Shown piece by piece: positions 15,303 to 23,333 of a stretch of DNA of 34,972 nt. The notes beneath the pieces are model-generated. The model had not been told where the DNA came from, did not search any database, and saw only the letters and a list, made by a program, of their open reading frames with translations. This DNA is from JAJPXC01 sp964562375. Lineage in GTDB: Bacteria > Bacteroidota > Bacteroidia > Bacteroidales > Muribaculaceae. The stretch covers positions 1-34,972 of the forward strand of contig CAZLSW010000030.1 in the NCBI GenBank assembly GCA_964562375.1, written 5' to 3'. The position numbers and the translations under genes are program-made. Position 1 is the stretch's first letter; the number at the start of each line of letters is the position of its first letter.

Positions 15303-15334
15303 AAGGGCTTAACCATATCGATTAAGCCTTTTTT
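15303..15334 (+). terminator. Probable terminator after lysC
   Basis: AAGGGCTTAA / TTAAGCCTT form a stem with one bulged base, and a run of T follows. It begins 8 bases after the lysC stop. Confidence 0.65.
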
Positions 15335-15340
15335 ACTGTT

Positions 15341-15371
15341 TATAGGCCCAATAAGTCCCATAGGGCCTATA
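15341..15371 (+). promoter_or_regulatory. Second hairpin in the lysC-lysA gap
   Basis: A perfect 9-bp stem TATAGGCCC / GGGCCTATA with a 13-base loop, 20 bases before lysA. With no T-run it may be an attenuator part, a processing site or a relic of a degenerate tandem array. It does not resemble a lysine riboswitch. Confidence 0.45.
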
Positions 15372-15391
15372 GGACACATAAGTGACAATAT

Positions 15392-16558
15392 ATGTTTCCA
15401 ATAGAAAAATTAGAGAAGTCCCCCACCCCGCTTTACTATTACGACCTGCAGCTCCTTAACGACACCCTGCAGGCCATCAAGGACGCCATTCCCGACGACC
15501 GATTTAAGGTGCATTACGCCATCAAGGCCTGCAACAACCCCAATGTGCTCAAAGTGATCGCCGACGCTGGACTGGGCGCCGACTGCGTTTCCGGGGGCGA
15601 GATTCTCCAAGCCTTAGAAGCTGGTGTACCCGCCGAGAAAATCGTCTACGCTGGCGTGGGCAAAACCGACGCCGAAATCCTCTTAGGCTTGGACAAAGGC
15701 ATCGGCTGCTTCAACGTCGAGTCGATCGAGGAATTGGAGGTGATCAACGACCTGGCCCTCAAGGCTGGCAAAGTGGCTCCCATCGCTTTCCGCATCAACC
15801 CCAACATCGACGCCCACACCCACGAATACATCACCACAGGTCTGGCCGAAAACAAGTTTGGCATTCCCCATCACCTCGAGAAAGAGGCTGTTAAGAGAGC
15901 CAAGGAGATGAAGGGCGTGCGCCTGAAGGGATTGCACTTCCACATCGGCTCGCAAATCACTATCAACGAGCCATTTGCCCTGCTTTCACGCCGCGTCAAC
16001 TCCATGCAGGACGACTACGACAAGCAAGGCATCACGTTTGAGACCATCAACGTGGGCGGAGGCCTGGGCATCGACTACGACGACCCCGACGGCAACCCTA
16101 TTCCCGACTTCAAAAGCTACTTCGCCACCTTCGCCCGTGACCTTAGCTTGCGTCCCGGCCAAGAGTTGCACTTCGAGTTGGGACGCTCGGTTGTGGGTCA
16201 ATGCGGCTCGCTGATCACCCGCGTGCTTTACGTGAAAAAAGGCGCCGGCAAGCAATTCGTGATCTGCGACGCTGGTTTCCCCGACCTGATTCGCCCCGCC
16301 CTCTACGGCGCAAATCACAAGATTGAGAACCTATCCGCAGCCTTACGTGAAAACGAGGCTGATGGCTCCAAGGACAACACAGCCGTGTACGACATCGTAG
16401 GGCCCATCTGCGAGTCAACCGACTGCTTCGGCAAGGACGAGCGTCTGCCCATCACCCGTCGCGGCGACCTGATTGCCCTGCGCTCCGCCGGGGCCTACGG
16501 CGAGGCTATGGCCTCGGGTTACAACACCCGTCCCCTACCCTCCTCCCTCCTGGCTTAA
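15392..16558 (+). CDS. lysA: Diaminopimelate decarboxylase
   Basis: A 388-residue PLP enzyme of the fold III (alanine-racemase-like) class that decarboxylates meso-diaminopimelate to lysine. The PLP lysine is Lys45 in HYAIKACNN. GLHFHIGSQI and INVGGGLGIDY are the phosphate-binding and glycine-rich blocks, and GPICESTDCFGKD carries the active-site cysteine contributed across the dimer. The length is slightly short of the roughly 415-residue enterobacterial type but normal for Bacteroidetes. It follows lysC after 96 bases with two hairpins between, so it may be expressed with lysC by partial readthrough or from its own unrecognised promoter. The substrate, mDAP, also feeds the MurE/MurF pathway. 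Confidence 0.95.
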   Translation: MFPIEKLEKSPTPLYYYDLQLLNDTLQAIKDAIPDDRFKVHYAIKACNNPNVLKVIADAGLGADCVSGGEILQALEAGVPAEKIVYAGVGKTDAEILLGLDKGIGCFNVESIEELEVINDLALKAGKVAPIAFRINPNIDAHTHEYITTGLAENKFGIPHHLEKEAVKRAKEMKGVRLKGLHFHIGSQITINEPFALLSRRVNSMQDDYDKQGITFETINVGGGLGIDYDDPDGNPIPDFKSYFATFARDLSLRPGQELHFELGRSVVGQCGSLITRVLYVKKGAGKQFVICDAGFPDLIRPALYGANHKIENLSAALRENEADGSKDNTAVYDIVGPICESTDCFGKDERLPITRRGDLIALRSAGAYGEAMASGYNTRPLPSSLLA

Positions 16559-16573
16559 GCGGGGATTACCACC

Positions 16574-16597
16574 AAATGATAAAATGATAAAGTGATA
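16574..16597. repeat. Three 8-bp tandem copies (AAATGATA)
   Basis: AAATGATA, AAATGATA, AAGTGATA, 15 bases after the lysA stop. It is a small member of the same class of 7-9 bp arrays found at other gene ends here. Confidence 0.8.
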
Positions 16598-16621
16598 ATC
16601 AAGGATCCACTTTGAGACAAC

Positions 16622-16649
16622 AAAAGAGCCGCGATTAAGCGGCCCTTTT
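16622..16649. terminator. Bidirectional terminator between lysA and rpoD
   Basis: AAAAGAGCCGC / GCGGCCCTTTT pair over 11 positions with one mismatch around a 6-base loop. The A and T tails serve both convergent genes. Confidence 0.85.
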
Positions 16650-16670
16650 CGTAATATTTCGTAAGATGTT

Positions 16671-17531
16671 TTACTGCCCAAGATAAGTCTTCAGCAGGCG
16701 GCTCTTCTGGCCCTTTAGGCGACGGATAGCCTTCTCCTTGATCTGGCGCACGCGCTCGCGGGTGAGGTCAAACTCAGCCCCGATCTCCTCCAAGGTCATC
16801 TCCTGGCAACCGATGCCGAAGAATTTCTTGAGGATCTCACGCTCGCGCTCGTGCAACTGGCGCAGGGCGCGGTCTACCTCCTTGGAGAGCGATTCCTGGG
16901 TCAACGTGGCGTCGGCCATGGGAGAGTCGTCGTTGGTGAGCACATCGAGAAGAGAGTTGTCCTCCCCCTCCACGAAGGGTGCGTCCACCGAGATGTGTCG
17001 GCCCGACACCTTCATCGAATCGGCAATCTTCTCCACAGGCACGTCCAAAGCCTCGGCAAGCTCCTCGGCCGACGGACGGCGCTCGTTCTCCTGCTCAAAC
17101 TTCGACAATGCCTTGGAAATCTTGTTGAGTGAACCTACCTGGTTGAGGGGCAAACGCACGATACGCGACTGCTCGGCCAAAGCCTGCAGAATCGACTGGC
17201 GAATCCACCACACCGCGTAGGATATGAATTTAAAACCACGGGTCTCGTCAAACTTCTGCGCGGCCTTGATCAAACCGAGGTTACCCTCGTTGATGAGGTC
17301 GGGCAACGACAAGCCTTGGTTTTGGTACTGCTTGGCTACCGACACGACGAATCGCAAGTTGGCGCGGGTAAGTTTCTCGAGAGCTGCCTGATCCCCTTGC
17401 CTGATGCGTTGGGCGAGCTCCACTTCCTCTTCTACAGTTATGAGGTCCTCACGTCCAATCTCTTGCAGATACTTGTCGAGCGATGCGCTTTCGCGGTTAG
17501 TAATTGATTTGGTAATCTTTAGTTGTCTCAT
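16671..17531 (-). CDS. rpoD: Primary RNA polymerase sigma factor (RpoD/SigA, Bacteroidetes type)
   Basis: A 286-residue sigma-70 protein. Region 1.2 is visible at about 17-48 (SLDKYLQEIGREDLITVEEE). Region 2 contains NEGNLGLIKAAQKFDETRGF and the -10 reading segment FISYAVWWIRQSILQAL. Region 3 begins at about residue 130. Region 4 has the helix-turn-helix MTLEEIGAEFDLTRERVRQIKEKAIRRLK. The short length without a region 1.1 is usual for the Bacteroidetes primary sigma factor, which reads TTTG/TAnnTTTG promoters such as those in this window. It follows dnaG on the same strand after 194 bases but has its own promoter element at 17584-17591, set within an inverted repeat. Confidence 0.94.
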   Translation of the reverse strand: MRQLKITKSITNRESASLDKYLQEIGREDLITVEEEVELAQRIRQGDQAALEKLTRANLRFVVSVAKQYQNQGLSLPDLINEGNLGLIKAAQKFDETRGFKFISYAVWWIRQSILQALAEQSRIVRLPLNQVGSLNKISKALSKFEQENERRPSAEELAEALDVPVEKIADSMKVSGRHISVDAPFVEGEDNSLLDVLTNDDSPMADATLTQESLSKEVDRALRQLHEREREILKKFFGIGCQEMTLEEIGAEFDLTRERVRQIKEKAIRRLKGQKSRLLKTYLGQ

Positions 17532-17545
17532 CCTTGAGAAATGAA

Positions 17546-17610
17546 ATGTATGGGGATACCTTGTTAATAATATATTATTCGTGCAAAGTTAACGCTTTTC
17601 TCCCATACAT
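17546..17610. promoter_or_regulatory. rpoD promoter region with inverted repeats
   Basis: On the minus strand TAACTTTG (17591-17584) is a perfect -7 element; a -33 box is weak. It is bracketed by a perfect 9-bp inverted repeat ATGTATGGG (17546-17554) / CCCATACAT (17602-17610). A 14-bp perfect palindrome AATAATATATTATT (17566-17579) lies at the expected start of the transcript. Confidence 0.55.
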
Positions 17611-17660
17611 CGATTACCGATTTACGATTATTTCACCTTTATTAAGCATCAATAACCTTT

Positions 17661-17727
17661 TCTTCCCCTCTTGCCTCTCTCCTCTTGACTCTTGACTTTT
17701 GACTTTTGCCTCTTGCCTCTTGCCTCT
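17661..17727. repeat. Degenerate 7-bp array (TTGCCTC/TTGACTT) at the dnaG 3' end
   Basis: About nine copies of a heptamer such as TTGCCTC, TTGACTC and TTGACTT run right up to the dnaG stop codon (17726-17728). Confidence 0.75.
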
Positions 17728-19921
17728 ACCTGCGTGGTGCCACTATGCGCTCGCCAAGGAATTTGGCAAATTCAGCTTTGATCTCGGTCACGCGCTTATT
17801 TTCCTGCATCAGAGCCAGCACCTCCGAGGGATTATAGCCCGGTTGGCTGCACAAGTCCTTGATTTTCCGGCGGATGGAGCGTTGTTGGCATTCAAGCACG
17901 GCATCCTTTAGCTCGTAGACAGCGCGCTCCACAAGGGAATAGAGCCGCTCCTCCTCGGTTTCGATATGGGCGTGCTTGGTGTGGATTTTCGACAGTTGGT
18001 ATCGGTCGCTCACAAGGTCGGTGGTCAAGCGGCGTATCTCGTCGTCGTCGCAAGATGCCAATTGCTTTTCGATGAAATGCTGGGCTACGGCGTTACGGGC
18101 ATCGGCCACCATCTCGTCACAGCGGGCTTGCAACTCCTTTTCGCGGCGATCGATATCGGCCACCGAGCATCCCGAGTCGCGTATCTCGGCCACTCCCCGG
18201 TCCCACATCTCTCGGCGCTCCTGGTCAATGCGCTCATCGGCTCGGGAGCGTGCTTGGGGCCATTCGTCTCTCAGCAGATTGGCCGCCATATTTATCGCAC
18301 GGGCATAAAGTGGAGTGGTGATTGACAGGCCATCGCCCTCCAAATCGCCAAGGATGTAATCTATCACAGTGATTGACATGGGATTGCCCTCCTGGTCGTA
18401 AGCCTCATCGCCAATCTCCACAGCACCGTATTTCAGGGCGTAACGCAACACCGCTCGCTCAAATTTGGCCAAAAACATGGTGTCCTCCTGCTCGGTGCTC
18501 TCATGTTGCAGGGATACTTCCTGCGTTTGAGTAACGGCTTCTTGCTTTTGCTCCAGTCCTTGCAAAGTGCGGGCGGCCGCTTCTTTGGCCTGTTTAAGAG
18601 CCTCCTTGTCGCGACGGGCCGTGATGAGTTTGTCGCACTGTTGCACAATCAGTTTCTCGCTCATTCCAAGGCGGTTGGCGCACTCCTGAATGTACACGTT
18701 GCGGGTAATCGGATCGGGAATTAGGGCTATCGACTCGATAACGTCGGTGATCACGTTGGCACGAGCTATGGGGTCGTTGGCCACGCCCTTGAGCAGGATG
18801 TCGGTCTTGAAGGCGATGAAATCCTGGGAATTTTTTGCGATATAATCCTCGACCTCGGTGGATGAGTGATGTTGGGCGAACGAGTCGGGGTCGTCCCCGT
18901 CGGGCAACAGCACCACCTTTACGTTCATGCCCGCGGCCAGCAGCAGGTTGATGCCTCGCAGGGAGGCCTTGATACCCGCGGGGTCGGAATCATAGATTAC
19001 CGTGAGGTTGCGGGTGATGAGTTTGATTTTGTGGATCTGCCCTTCGGTAAGGGAGGTGCCCGAGGAGGCTACCACATTCTCAATGCCGCTCTGATGCATC
19101 GAGATCACATCCATGTATCCCTCCACCATTATGCAGCGGTCCTTTTTGGCGATAGCTTGGCGGGCTTGGTAGAGGCCGTACACCTCCACGCTCTTGTGGT
19201 AGATGGCCGATTCGGGGGAGTTGACGTATTTGCCCACGCCCTCTTTCTTGGCTTGCAGAATACGACCTCCGAAAGCCACAACCCGACCCGAGGTGGTGAA
19301 AATCGGGTAGATTACGCGTCCACGGAAGCGGTCGTACACGCGTCCCTCCTCTGTCTTGGCGCAAAGGCCCGTGTCAAACAGGTATTTCTCGTTGAAACCC
19401 TTGGCCGTGGCGGCCCGGTAAAGGGCATCGCCTTTTGGGAGGGAGTAGCCCAGGCGGAAGCGTTTGATGGCCCAGTCGTTGATGCCACGCTCTCGGAAGT
19501 AAGTGAGACCAATGTCGCGGCCGTCGTCGGTGTCCGTCAGATTATGCTCGAAATAGTTGAGGGCGAAGTCGTTGACAGCGAACAGCGACTCGCGTTCCGA
19601 GGCTTGTTGCCGTTCGGCGTCGGTCAATTCGCGCTCCTTTACCTCGATGTTGTATTTTTTTGCCAGGCGTTTCAGGGCCTCGGTGTAGGAGATCTGCTCC
19701 AGCTCCATCAGGAAATTGACCGGCGAGCCGCCCTTGCCGCATGAGAAGCATTTGCACAGGCCCTTGGCTCGTGAAACCGAAAACGAAGGCGTGCGCTCGT
19801 TGTGGAACGGACACAAGCCGATATAGCTGGCGCCCGAGCGTTTCAGCGTCACATAGTCGCTCACCACCTCCACAATGTCGGCGGCATCCAATATCCGTTG
19901 TACAGTCTCCCTATCTATCAA
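17726..19921 (-). CDS. dnaG: DNA primase
   Basis: A 731-residue primase that lays RNA primers for DnaB-driven replication. The N-terminal CHC2 zinc domain is intact (Cys37, His40, Cys58, Cys61: CPFHNERTPSFSV and CKCFSC). The TOPRIM catalytic core shows EGYMD (Glu267) and YDSDPAG (Asp311, Asp313). The long C-terminal region (about 430-731) is helical and charged, and would hold the helicase-interaction domain. The start must be TTG (19919-19921): an in-frame stop lies four codons upstream with no ATG or GTG between, and MIDRETVQRILDAADIVEVV is the family N-terminus. It begins two bases after the stop of a 53-codon gene, so translation is likely coupled. rpoD follows downstream. Confidence 0.95.
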   Translation of the reverse strand: MIDRETVQRILDAADIVEVVSDYVTLKRSGASYIGLCPFHNERTPSFSVSRAKGLCKCFSCGKGGSPVNFLMELEQISYTEALKRLAKKYNIEVKERELTDAERQQASERESLFAVNDFALNYFEHNLTDTDDGRDIGLTYFRERGINDWAIKRFRLGYSLPKGDALYRAATAKGFNEKYLFDTGLCAKTEEGRVYDRFRGRVIYPIFTTSGRVVAFGGRILQAKKEGVGKYVNSPESAIYHKSVEVYGLYQARQAIAKKDRCIMVEGYMDVISMHQSGIENVVASSGTSLTEGQIHKIKLITRNLTVIYDSDPAGIKASLRGINLLLAAGMNVKVVLLPDGDDPDSFAQHHSSTEVEDYIAKNSQDFIAFKTDILLKGVANDPIARANVITDVIESIALIPDPITRNVYIQECANRLGMSEKLIVQQCDKLITARRDKEALKQAKEAAARTLQGLEQKQEAVTQTQEVSLQHESTEQEDTMFLAKFERAVLRYALKYGAVEIGDEAYDQEGNPMSITVIDYILGDLEGDGLSITTPLYARAINMAANLLRDEWPQARSRADERIDQERREMWDRGVAEIRDSGCSVADIDRREKELQARCDEMVADARNAVAQHFIEKQLASCDDDEIRRLTTDLVSDRYQLSKIHTKHAHIETEEERLYSLVERAVYELKDAVLECQQRSIRRKIKDLCSQPGYNPSEVLALMQENKRVTEIKAEFAKFLGERIVAPRR

Positions 19922-19923
19922 CG

Positions 19924-20085
19924 TTAGTTCTCACCTTTTGTGACCCACTCCTTTACAATTTCATAATTCCTATGTATTTCCGCAAGTCGTTCAGGCGATT
20001 CTTTAAGATTCTCCTTCATACGGGCTTCAAATCGACGAGCATCCTCGCCGTATAAAATCGGTGTTTCTGCTATTGGACGGGCCAT
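19924..20085 (-). CDS. Small protein (53 aa) upstream of dnaG, function unknown
   Basis: A short gene with ATG at 20085 and TAA at 19924, encoding 53 residues that begin MARPIAETPILYGEDARRF and end in a charged helix (PERLAEIHRNYEIVKEW). I recall similar 'RPI-ETP-L-GEDARRFE' small proteins in Bacteroidales, sometimes described near toxin-antitoxin genes, but I know of no proven function. It is not ribosomal protein bS21, although rpsU is what often precedes dnaG in other phyla. A TACTTTTG promoter element lies 27 bases upstream, and the TTG of dnaG begins two bases after its stop. It therefore heads the primase operon and could set primase translation. Confidence 0.8.
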   Translation of the reverse strand: MARPIAETPILYGEDARRFEARMKENLKESPERLAEIHRNYEIVKEWVTKGEN

Positions 20086-20111
20086 AATTTCATGCTTTTT
20101 AATTTACAATG

Positions 20112-20143
20112 CAAAAGTAAGAAATATTGTTTTAAAATGCAAC
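20112..20143 (-). promoter_or_regulatory. Promoter of the small gene-dnaG operon
   Basis: Minus strand GTTG (20143-20140), 20 bases, TACTTTTG (20119-20112), a perfect -7 element. The -33 box abuts the stop codon of the lipid kinase gene. Confidence 0.65.
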
Positions 20144-21121
20144 TTAATGGCCGTTCATGAATCTCTCGATTGCGATCCTAATATCCAATAGGAGGGAGCG
20201 GAGGGGGGTGACGATGGGGCGGAACACCGAGGAGGAGGTGGGGGTGAAGATGCGCAGGTCGCCCTGGCGGCAGCGCACGTCCATGATGTCGTCCATGATC
20301 ACCGGTTCGCCGTCGATGTGCGCTGGTCCCTCCGAGTTGCGATAGATTACAGCCGATGGGGCGCGGAATGTGCGAATCATAGTGTTGCGGTTGATGTACC
20401 CTGTCATCAGGTCGATGCCCATCACTGCCGAGTCGACCAAGTTGCCAGCGTGAACCACGGTGATGTCAAGCAACCCGTCAGTGATCGAGGCCTCAGGAGC
20501 GATATAGGCGTTGTTGCCGTATTGCGAGGCGTTGCACACAGCCACGAGAAATGCCTTCTCGGTCAGGACCTTGCCTCCGGAAGATATTGTGTAAGTTTGG
20601 GGATGATATTGGACGTATTCTTGGATAGTAGAGCGGATGTAGGACAGCTTGCCTCGGCGGTGTTGGTGGGCGAAGCGATGGGACACGGCGGCGTCAAATC
20701 CCACGCCAAAGGTGCAGAAGAATTTGCGGCCGTTCACCTCCCCGTGGTCGCAATTGATGATATGTTCCTCCTCAATCACGTCAAGCGCCAGGCGAGGGTC
20801 GATAGGTATCCCAAGGTGGCGTGCCAGACCGTTGCCCGACCCCGATGGGATTATGCCCAGCGGCACACCGGTGCCACACAATGCGTCAGCAGTCTCGTTG
20901 ATAGTACCGTCACCACCGGCAGCCAGCACCGCGTCATATCGTCCCTGGACCGCTACCTTGGCCAATCGCGTGGCATCGCCCGCACAGGTAGTGTATTGGG
21001 TATCTACCGCGTAGCCCAGAGTCCCGAGGCGTTCGGTCACTTCCTGGGCCAGCCCCTCCTTGGAGTGGGTGCCTGAGATAGGGTTGATTATGAGCATGAG
21101 TCGGCGGTTGGTGTCGGCCAT
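20144..21121 (-). CDS. Diacylglycerol kinase family lipid kinase (YegS/DgkB type)
   Basis: A 325-residue member of the soluble DAG-kinase catalytic family, which phosphorylates diacylglycerol or related lipids with ATP at the cytoplasmic membrane face. The nucleotide loop is AAGGDGTINE (about 70-79), and IIPSGSGNGLARHLGIP is the second family block. INPISGTHSK opens the N-terminal domain. The exact lipid is uncertain; sphingolipid-like substrates are possible in Bacteroidetes. It starts four bases after the GT2 gene stop, so the two form an operon and may act on the same lipid-linked glycan or recycle its lipid carrier. No terminator is evident before the next promoter. Confidence 0.9.
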   Translation of the reverse strand: MADTNRRLMLIINPISGTHSKEGLAQEVTERLGTLGYAVDTQYTTCAGDATRLAKVAVQGRYDAVLAAGGDGTINETADALCGTGVPLGIIPSGSGNGLARHLGIPIDPRLALDVIEEEHIINCDHGEVNGRKFFCTFGVGFDAAVSHRFAHQHRRGKLSYIRSTIQEYVQYHPQTYTISSGGKVLTEKAFLVAVCNASQYGNNAYIAPEASITDGLLDITVVHAGNLVDSAVMGIDLMTGYINRNTMIRTFRAPSAVIYRNSEGPAHIDGEPVIMDDIMDVRCRQGDLRIFTPTSSSVFRPIVTPLRSLLLDIRIAIERFMNGH

Positions 21122-21125
21122 GGCG

Positions 21126-23042
21126 TTACAGGTGTTTTATGAGGTTCATTACGTGGTAAAAAAGTCGGTGGCGACGGCCCCAGTCTCGGCCTTGTGTGAT
21201 GGCTGATTGGTAGCTCACGTCATTCCCGGCTGAGTTCATCGCGTCGGTAAGCATGGGATTGTTCAGGGCATTTTCGATAAATCGGTTCAATCCACGGCGA
21301 TGGCGACCTCTAAGGCCTTGGGCCACCTTGTCGAGGAAGTCGTTCACCAGCCCTTGATCGAGGTTTAGCCGATAGGTCGACTGACGATCCTGGGGTGCTT
21401 GGTCGAGTAGCTGCAACATGCGCTCGTAGCTCTGCAGGTTCCATTGCCACAACTCGGGATACGGTAGCGTGGATTGGCCACCCATACGCCAGCGATACCC
21501 TTGGTAATCTATCCACGTCACCTTGCCCGGATGCAACATCACCCGGTAATTGAAAATCCAGTCCTCCCCCACCCCTTCGGGCTGATGCTCGTCGAGGTCA
21601 ATGAACGAGCGGCGATACAGTACACCCCATTGGGTACAGGGCAGACCGGCTCGTCGTAACAGGTGTGGTAGAAGCTCGTTGGTGGTATAGATAGCTTTGG
21701 TGAAGAATCGCGAGGGGGTGAAATGGGGAATAGCTACCCATCCCCGTGGCGACAACTTGCGTGAGCCCATAATCACCATGTCGCTTTGGGTGTCGTGGGC
21801 CTGTGCCCATAGCTCGCGCAGGGCGTCGGGAGCCAGAAGGTCGTCTTGGTCGATGAATGTCACATATTCCCCCTTGGCTGAGGCGACACCTTGGAGGCGT
21901 GCCCCACCCTGCCCGTGGTTGACCGATGAGCGTATGAGACGGACGCGGGGATCCACAGCCGCGTAGGAGCGGATAAGCTCGGGAGTGGAGTCGGTTGACG
22001 CGTCGTCCACTATCACCAGCTCCCAGTCGTGAAACGATTGCTTTACCACCGATTCTATAGCCTTGCGCAGGGTTGCTGGCGCGGCGTTGTAAGTGGCCAT
22101 CACCACCGAGATGTAGACACCTGTAGAGGGTACAGCCTGAACCGAACGCTTGGCGGCTAATTTGCGGGCCATTCTCGAGTAAAGTAGCCACACAATACGC
22201 TTCTCCTTGGGCTTGAGGGCGTAATGCTTGGAGTCGGCTATCAACCGCTTTACCTCGGGATGAAAACGGGAGAACATCGCCCCTCGGGCTATGCAACAGT
22301 CGTATAGGCGGTGCAGGCGGTAGAAGAAGAAGGCTTCCGAGTCGTTGACCAGTGGCCGCATGCCCTCGACGAGCTTCACCCACCCGCGGAAGTTCATCAC
22401 CCCGGCTCGGACAGGACGGTTGTGACGGTAGTAATAATTATATATGTGATGACCTTTGTTTATGTAGATCTGGCCTTGGAGGTTGAGCGAGCCCACGAGC
22501 ATCAGCAGCTCCTCGTTGATGTTAATCTCGGGGTCTACCAGCCGCTCCATTCCCAGAAGATCTTGTCGGCGGAACATCTTGGCACACATTGTGGGAACAA
22601 AGTCGCCCATCAACAAGCCGTCGACAAATTCCTCTATACTGAGCAATCCCGAGAAGTCACCTCGTAGGGAGTAATGGCCAATGGGGGTGCAGCGCCACAC
22701 GCCGCCCTCAACCACCGAAACCGTGCCTTCGTCGTGTTGCAGGAGCCATTCCAAAGCGTCAGGCTCCAGGGTGTCGTCGGCGTCGAGGAAAGTGATGCGC
22801 TCAGTAGTGGCCTCCTTTACACCCCGGGATCGTGCAAGAAGAGTACCTCGGTTTTTGGTGTGAACGGCCTTGATACGAGGATCCTCATTGGCAAACTGGT
22901 CGACGATGGCACCTGTGGAGTCGGTCGAGCCGTCGTCCACCACTATCAGCTCCCACTGCTTGATAGTCTGTGAGATAACGCTTTGGATAGCTTGCGCCAC
23001 CCACTTCTCCTCGTTATATGCCGGAATCACTACGGTTACCAT
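21126..23042 (-). CDS. Tandem two-domain family 2 glycosyltransferase
   Basis: A 638-residue protein with two GT-A (family 2) glycosyltransferase domains in one chain. The first (about 1-200) shows VTVVIPAYNEEKWV, IVVDDGSTDSTG and the metal-binding LDADD. The second (about 310-540) shows ISVVMATYNAAP, IVVDD-like VIVDDASTDSTPEL, GQGGARLQG and IDQDD. Such twin enzymes can add two sugars in turn to a polysaccharide or lipid; the sugars are unknown. There is no clear transmembrane span. I start at the ATG at 23042: the TTG at 23051 lies inside the promoter's TAATTTTG. It is followed by the lipid kinase after four bases. Confidence 0.9.
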   Translation of the reverse strand: MVTVVIPAYNEEKWVAQAIQSVISQTIKQWELIVVDDGSTDSTGAIVDQFANEDPRIKAVHTKNRGTLLARSRGVKEATTERITFLDADDTLEPDALEWLLQHDEGTVSVVEGGVWRCTPIGHYSLRGDFSGLLSIEEFVDGLLMGDFVPTMCAKMFRRQDLLGMERLVDPEININEELLMLVGSLNLQGQIYINKGHHIYNYYYRHNRPVRAGVMNFRGWVKLVEGMRPLVNDSEAFFFYRLHRLYDCCIARGAMFSRFHPEVKRLIADSKHYALKPKEKRIVWLLYSRMARKLAAKRSVQAVPSTGVYISVVMATYNAAPATLRKAIESVVKQSFHDWELVIVDDASTDSTPELIRSYAAVDPRVRLIRSSVNHGQGGARLQGVASAKGEYVTFIDQDDLLAPDALRELWAQAHDTQSDMVIMGSRKLSPRGWVAIPHFTPSRFFTKAIYTTNELLPHLLRRAGLPCTQWGVLYRRSFIDLDEHQPEGVGEDWIFNYRVMLHPGKVTWIDYQGYRWRMGGQSTLPYPELWQWNLQSYERMLQLLDQAPQDRQSTYRLNLDQGLVNDFLDKVAQGLRGRHRRGLNRFIENALNNPMLTDAMNSAGNDVSYQSAITQGRDWGRRHRLFYHVMNLIKHL

Positions 23043-23048
23043 ATCTTG

Positions 23049-23080
23049 CAAAATTAGCCATTTACATTTACCCCGCCAAA
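23049..23080 (-). promoter_or_regulatory. Promoter of the GT2-lipid kinase operon
   Basis: Minus strand TTTG (23080-23077), 20 bases, TAATTTTG (23056-23049): a perfect match. The ATG follows after only six bases, so the transcript should be nearly leaderless. Confidence 0.75.
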
Positions 23081-23148
23081 AATATCCGTCATTTCACATA
23101 TTTTAAATATCATTAGGTATTATTCAATGTAAAATCTTGGTCGAAAAA

Positions 23149-23179
23149 ATTGCAGTTCCAAAATTAATCGCTACTTTTG
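23149..23179 (+). promoter_or_regulatory. Promoter and long leader of the LRR surface protein gene
   Basis: ATTG (23149-23152), 19 bases, TACTTTTG (23172-23179). Transcription would start near 23183, giving a leader of about 150 bases. This leader holds two small stem candidates: CCGG-cctaatga-CCGG (23191-23206) and CCTGT-11 nt-ACAGG near 23268-23288. Confidence 0.6.
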
Positions 23180-23333
23180 TCAAAAATATGCCGGCCTAAT
23201 GACCGGAGTAACCTAAATCTACCAAATAACCCTTTAGTAAAGACCTAACTTAAAGTGACTTACCGCCTGTGATTATGATCAACAGGGCTAAAAAAGACTG
23301 ACAATTCACCAATCTAATAATCAATATCGAAAC

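Noticed and set aside
15296..15391. Lysine riboswitch before lysA
   Set aside because: The 96-base gap is too short for the multi-helix lysine aptamer and shows only two simple hairpins.
19924..20085. Ribosomal protein bS21 (rpsU) before dnaG
   Set aside because: The position fits, but the 53-residue sequence lacks the basic bS21 pattern and looks like a different small family.
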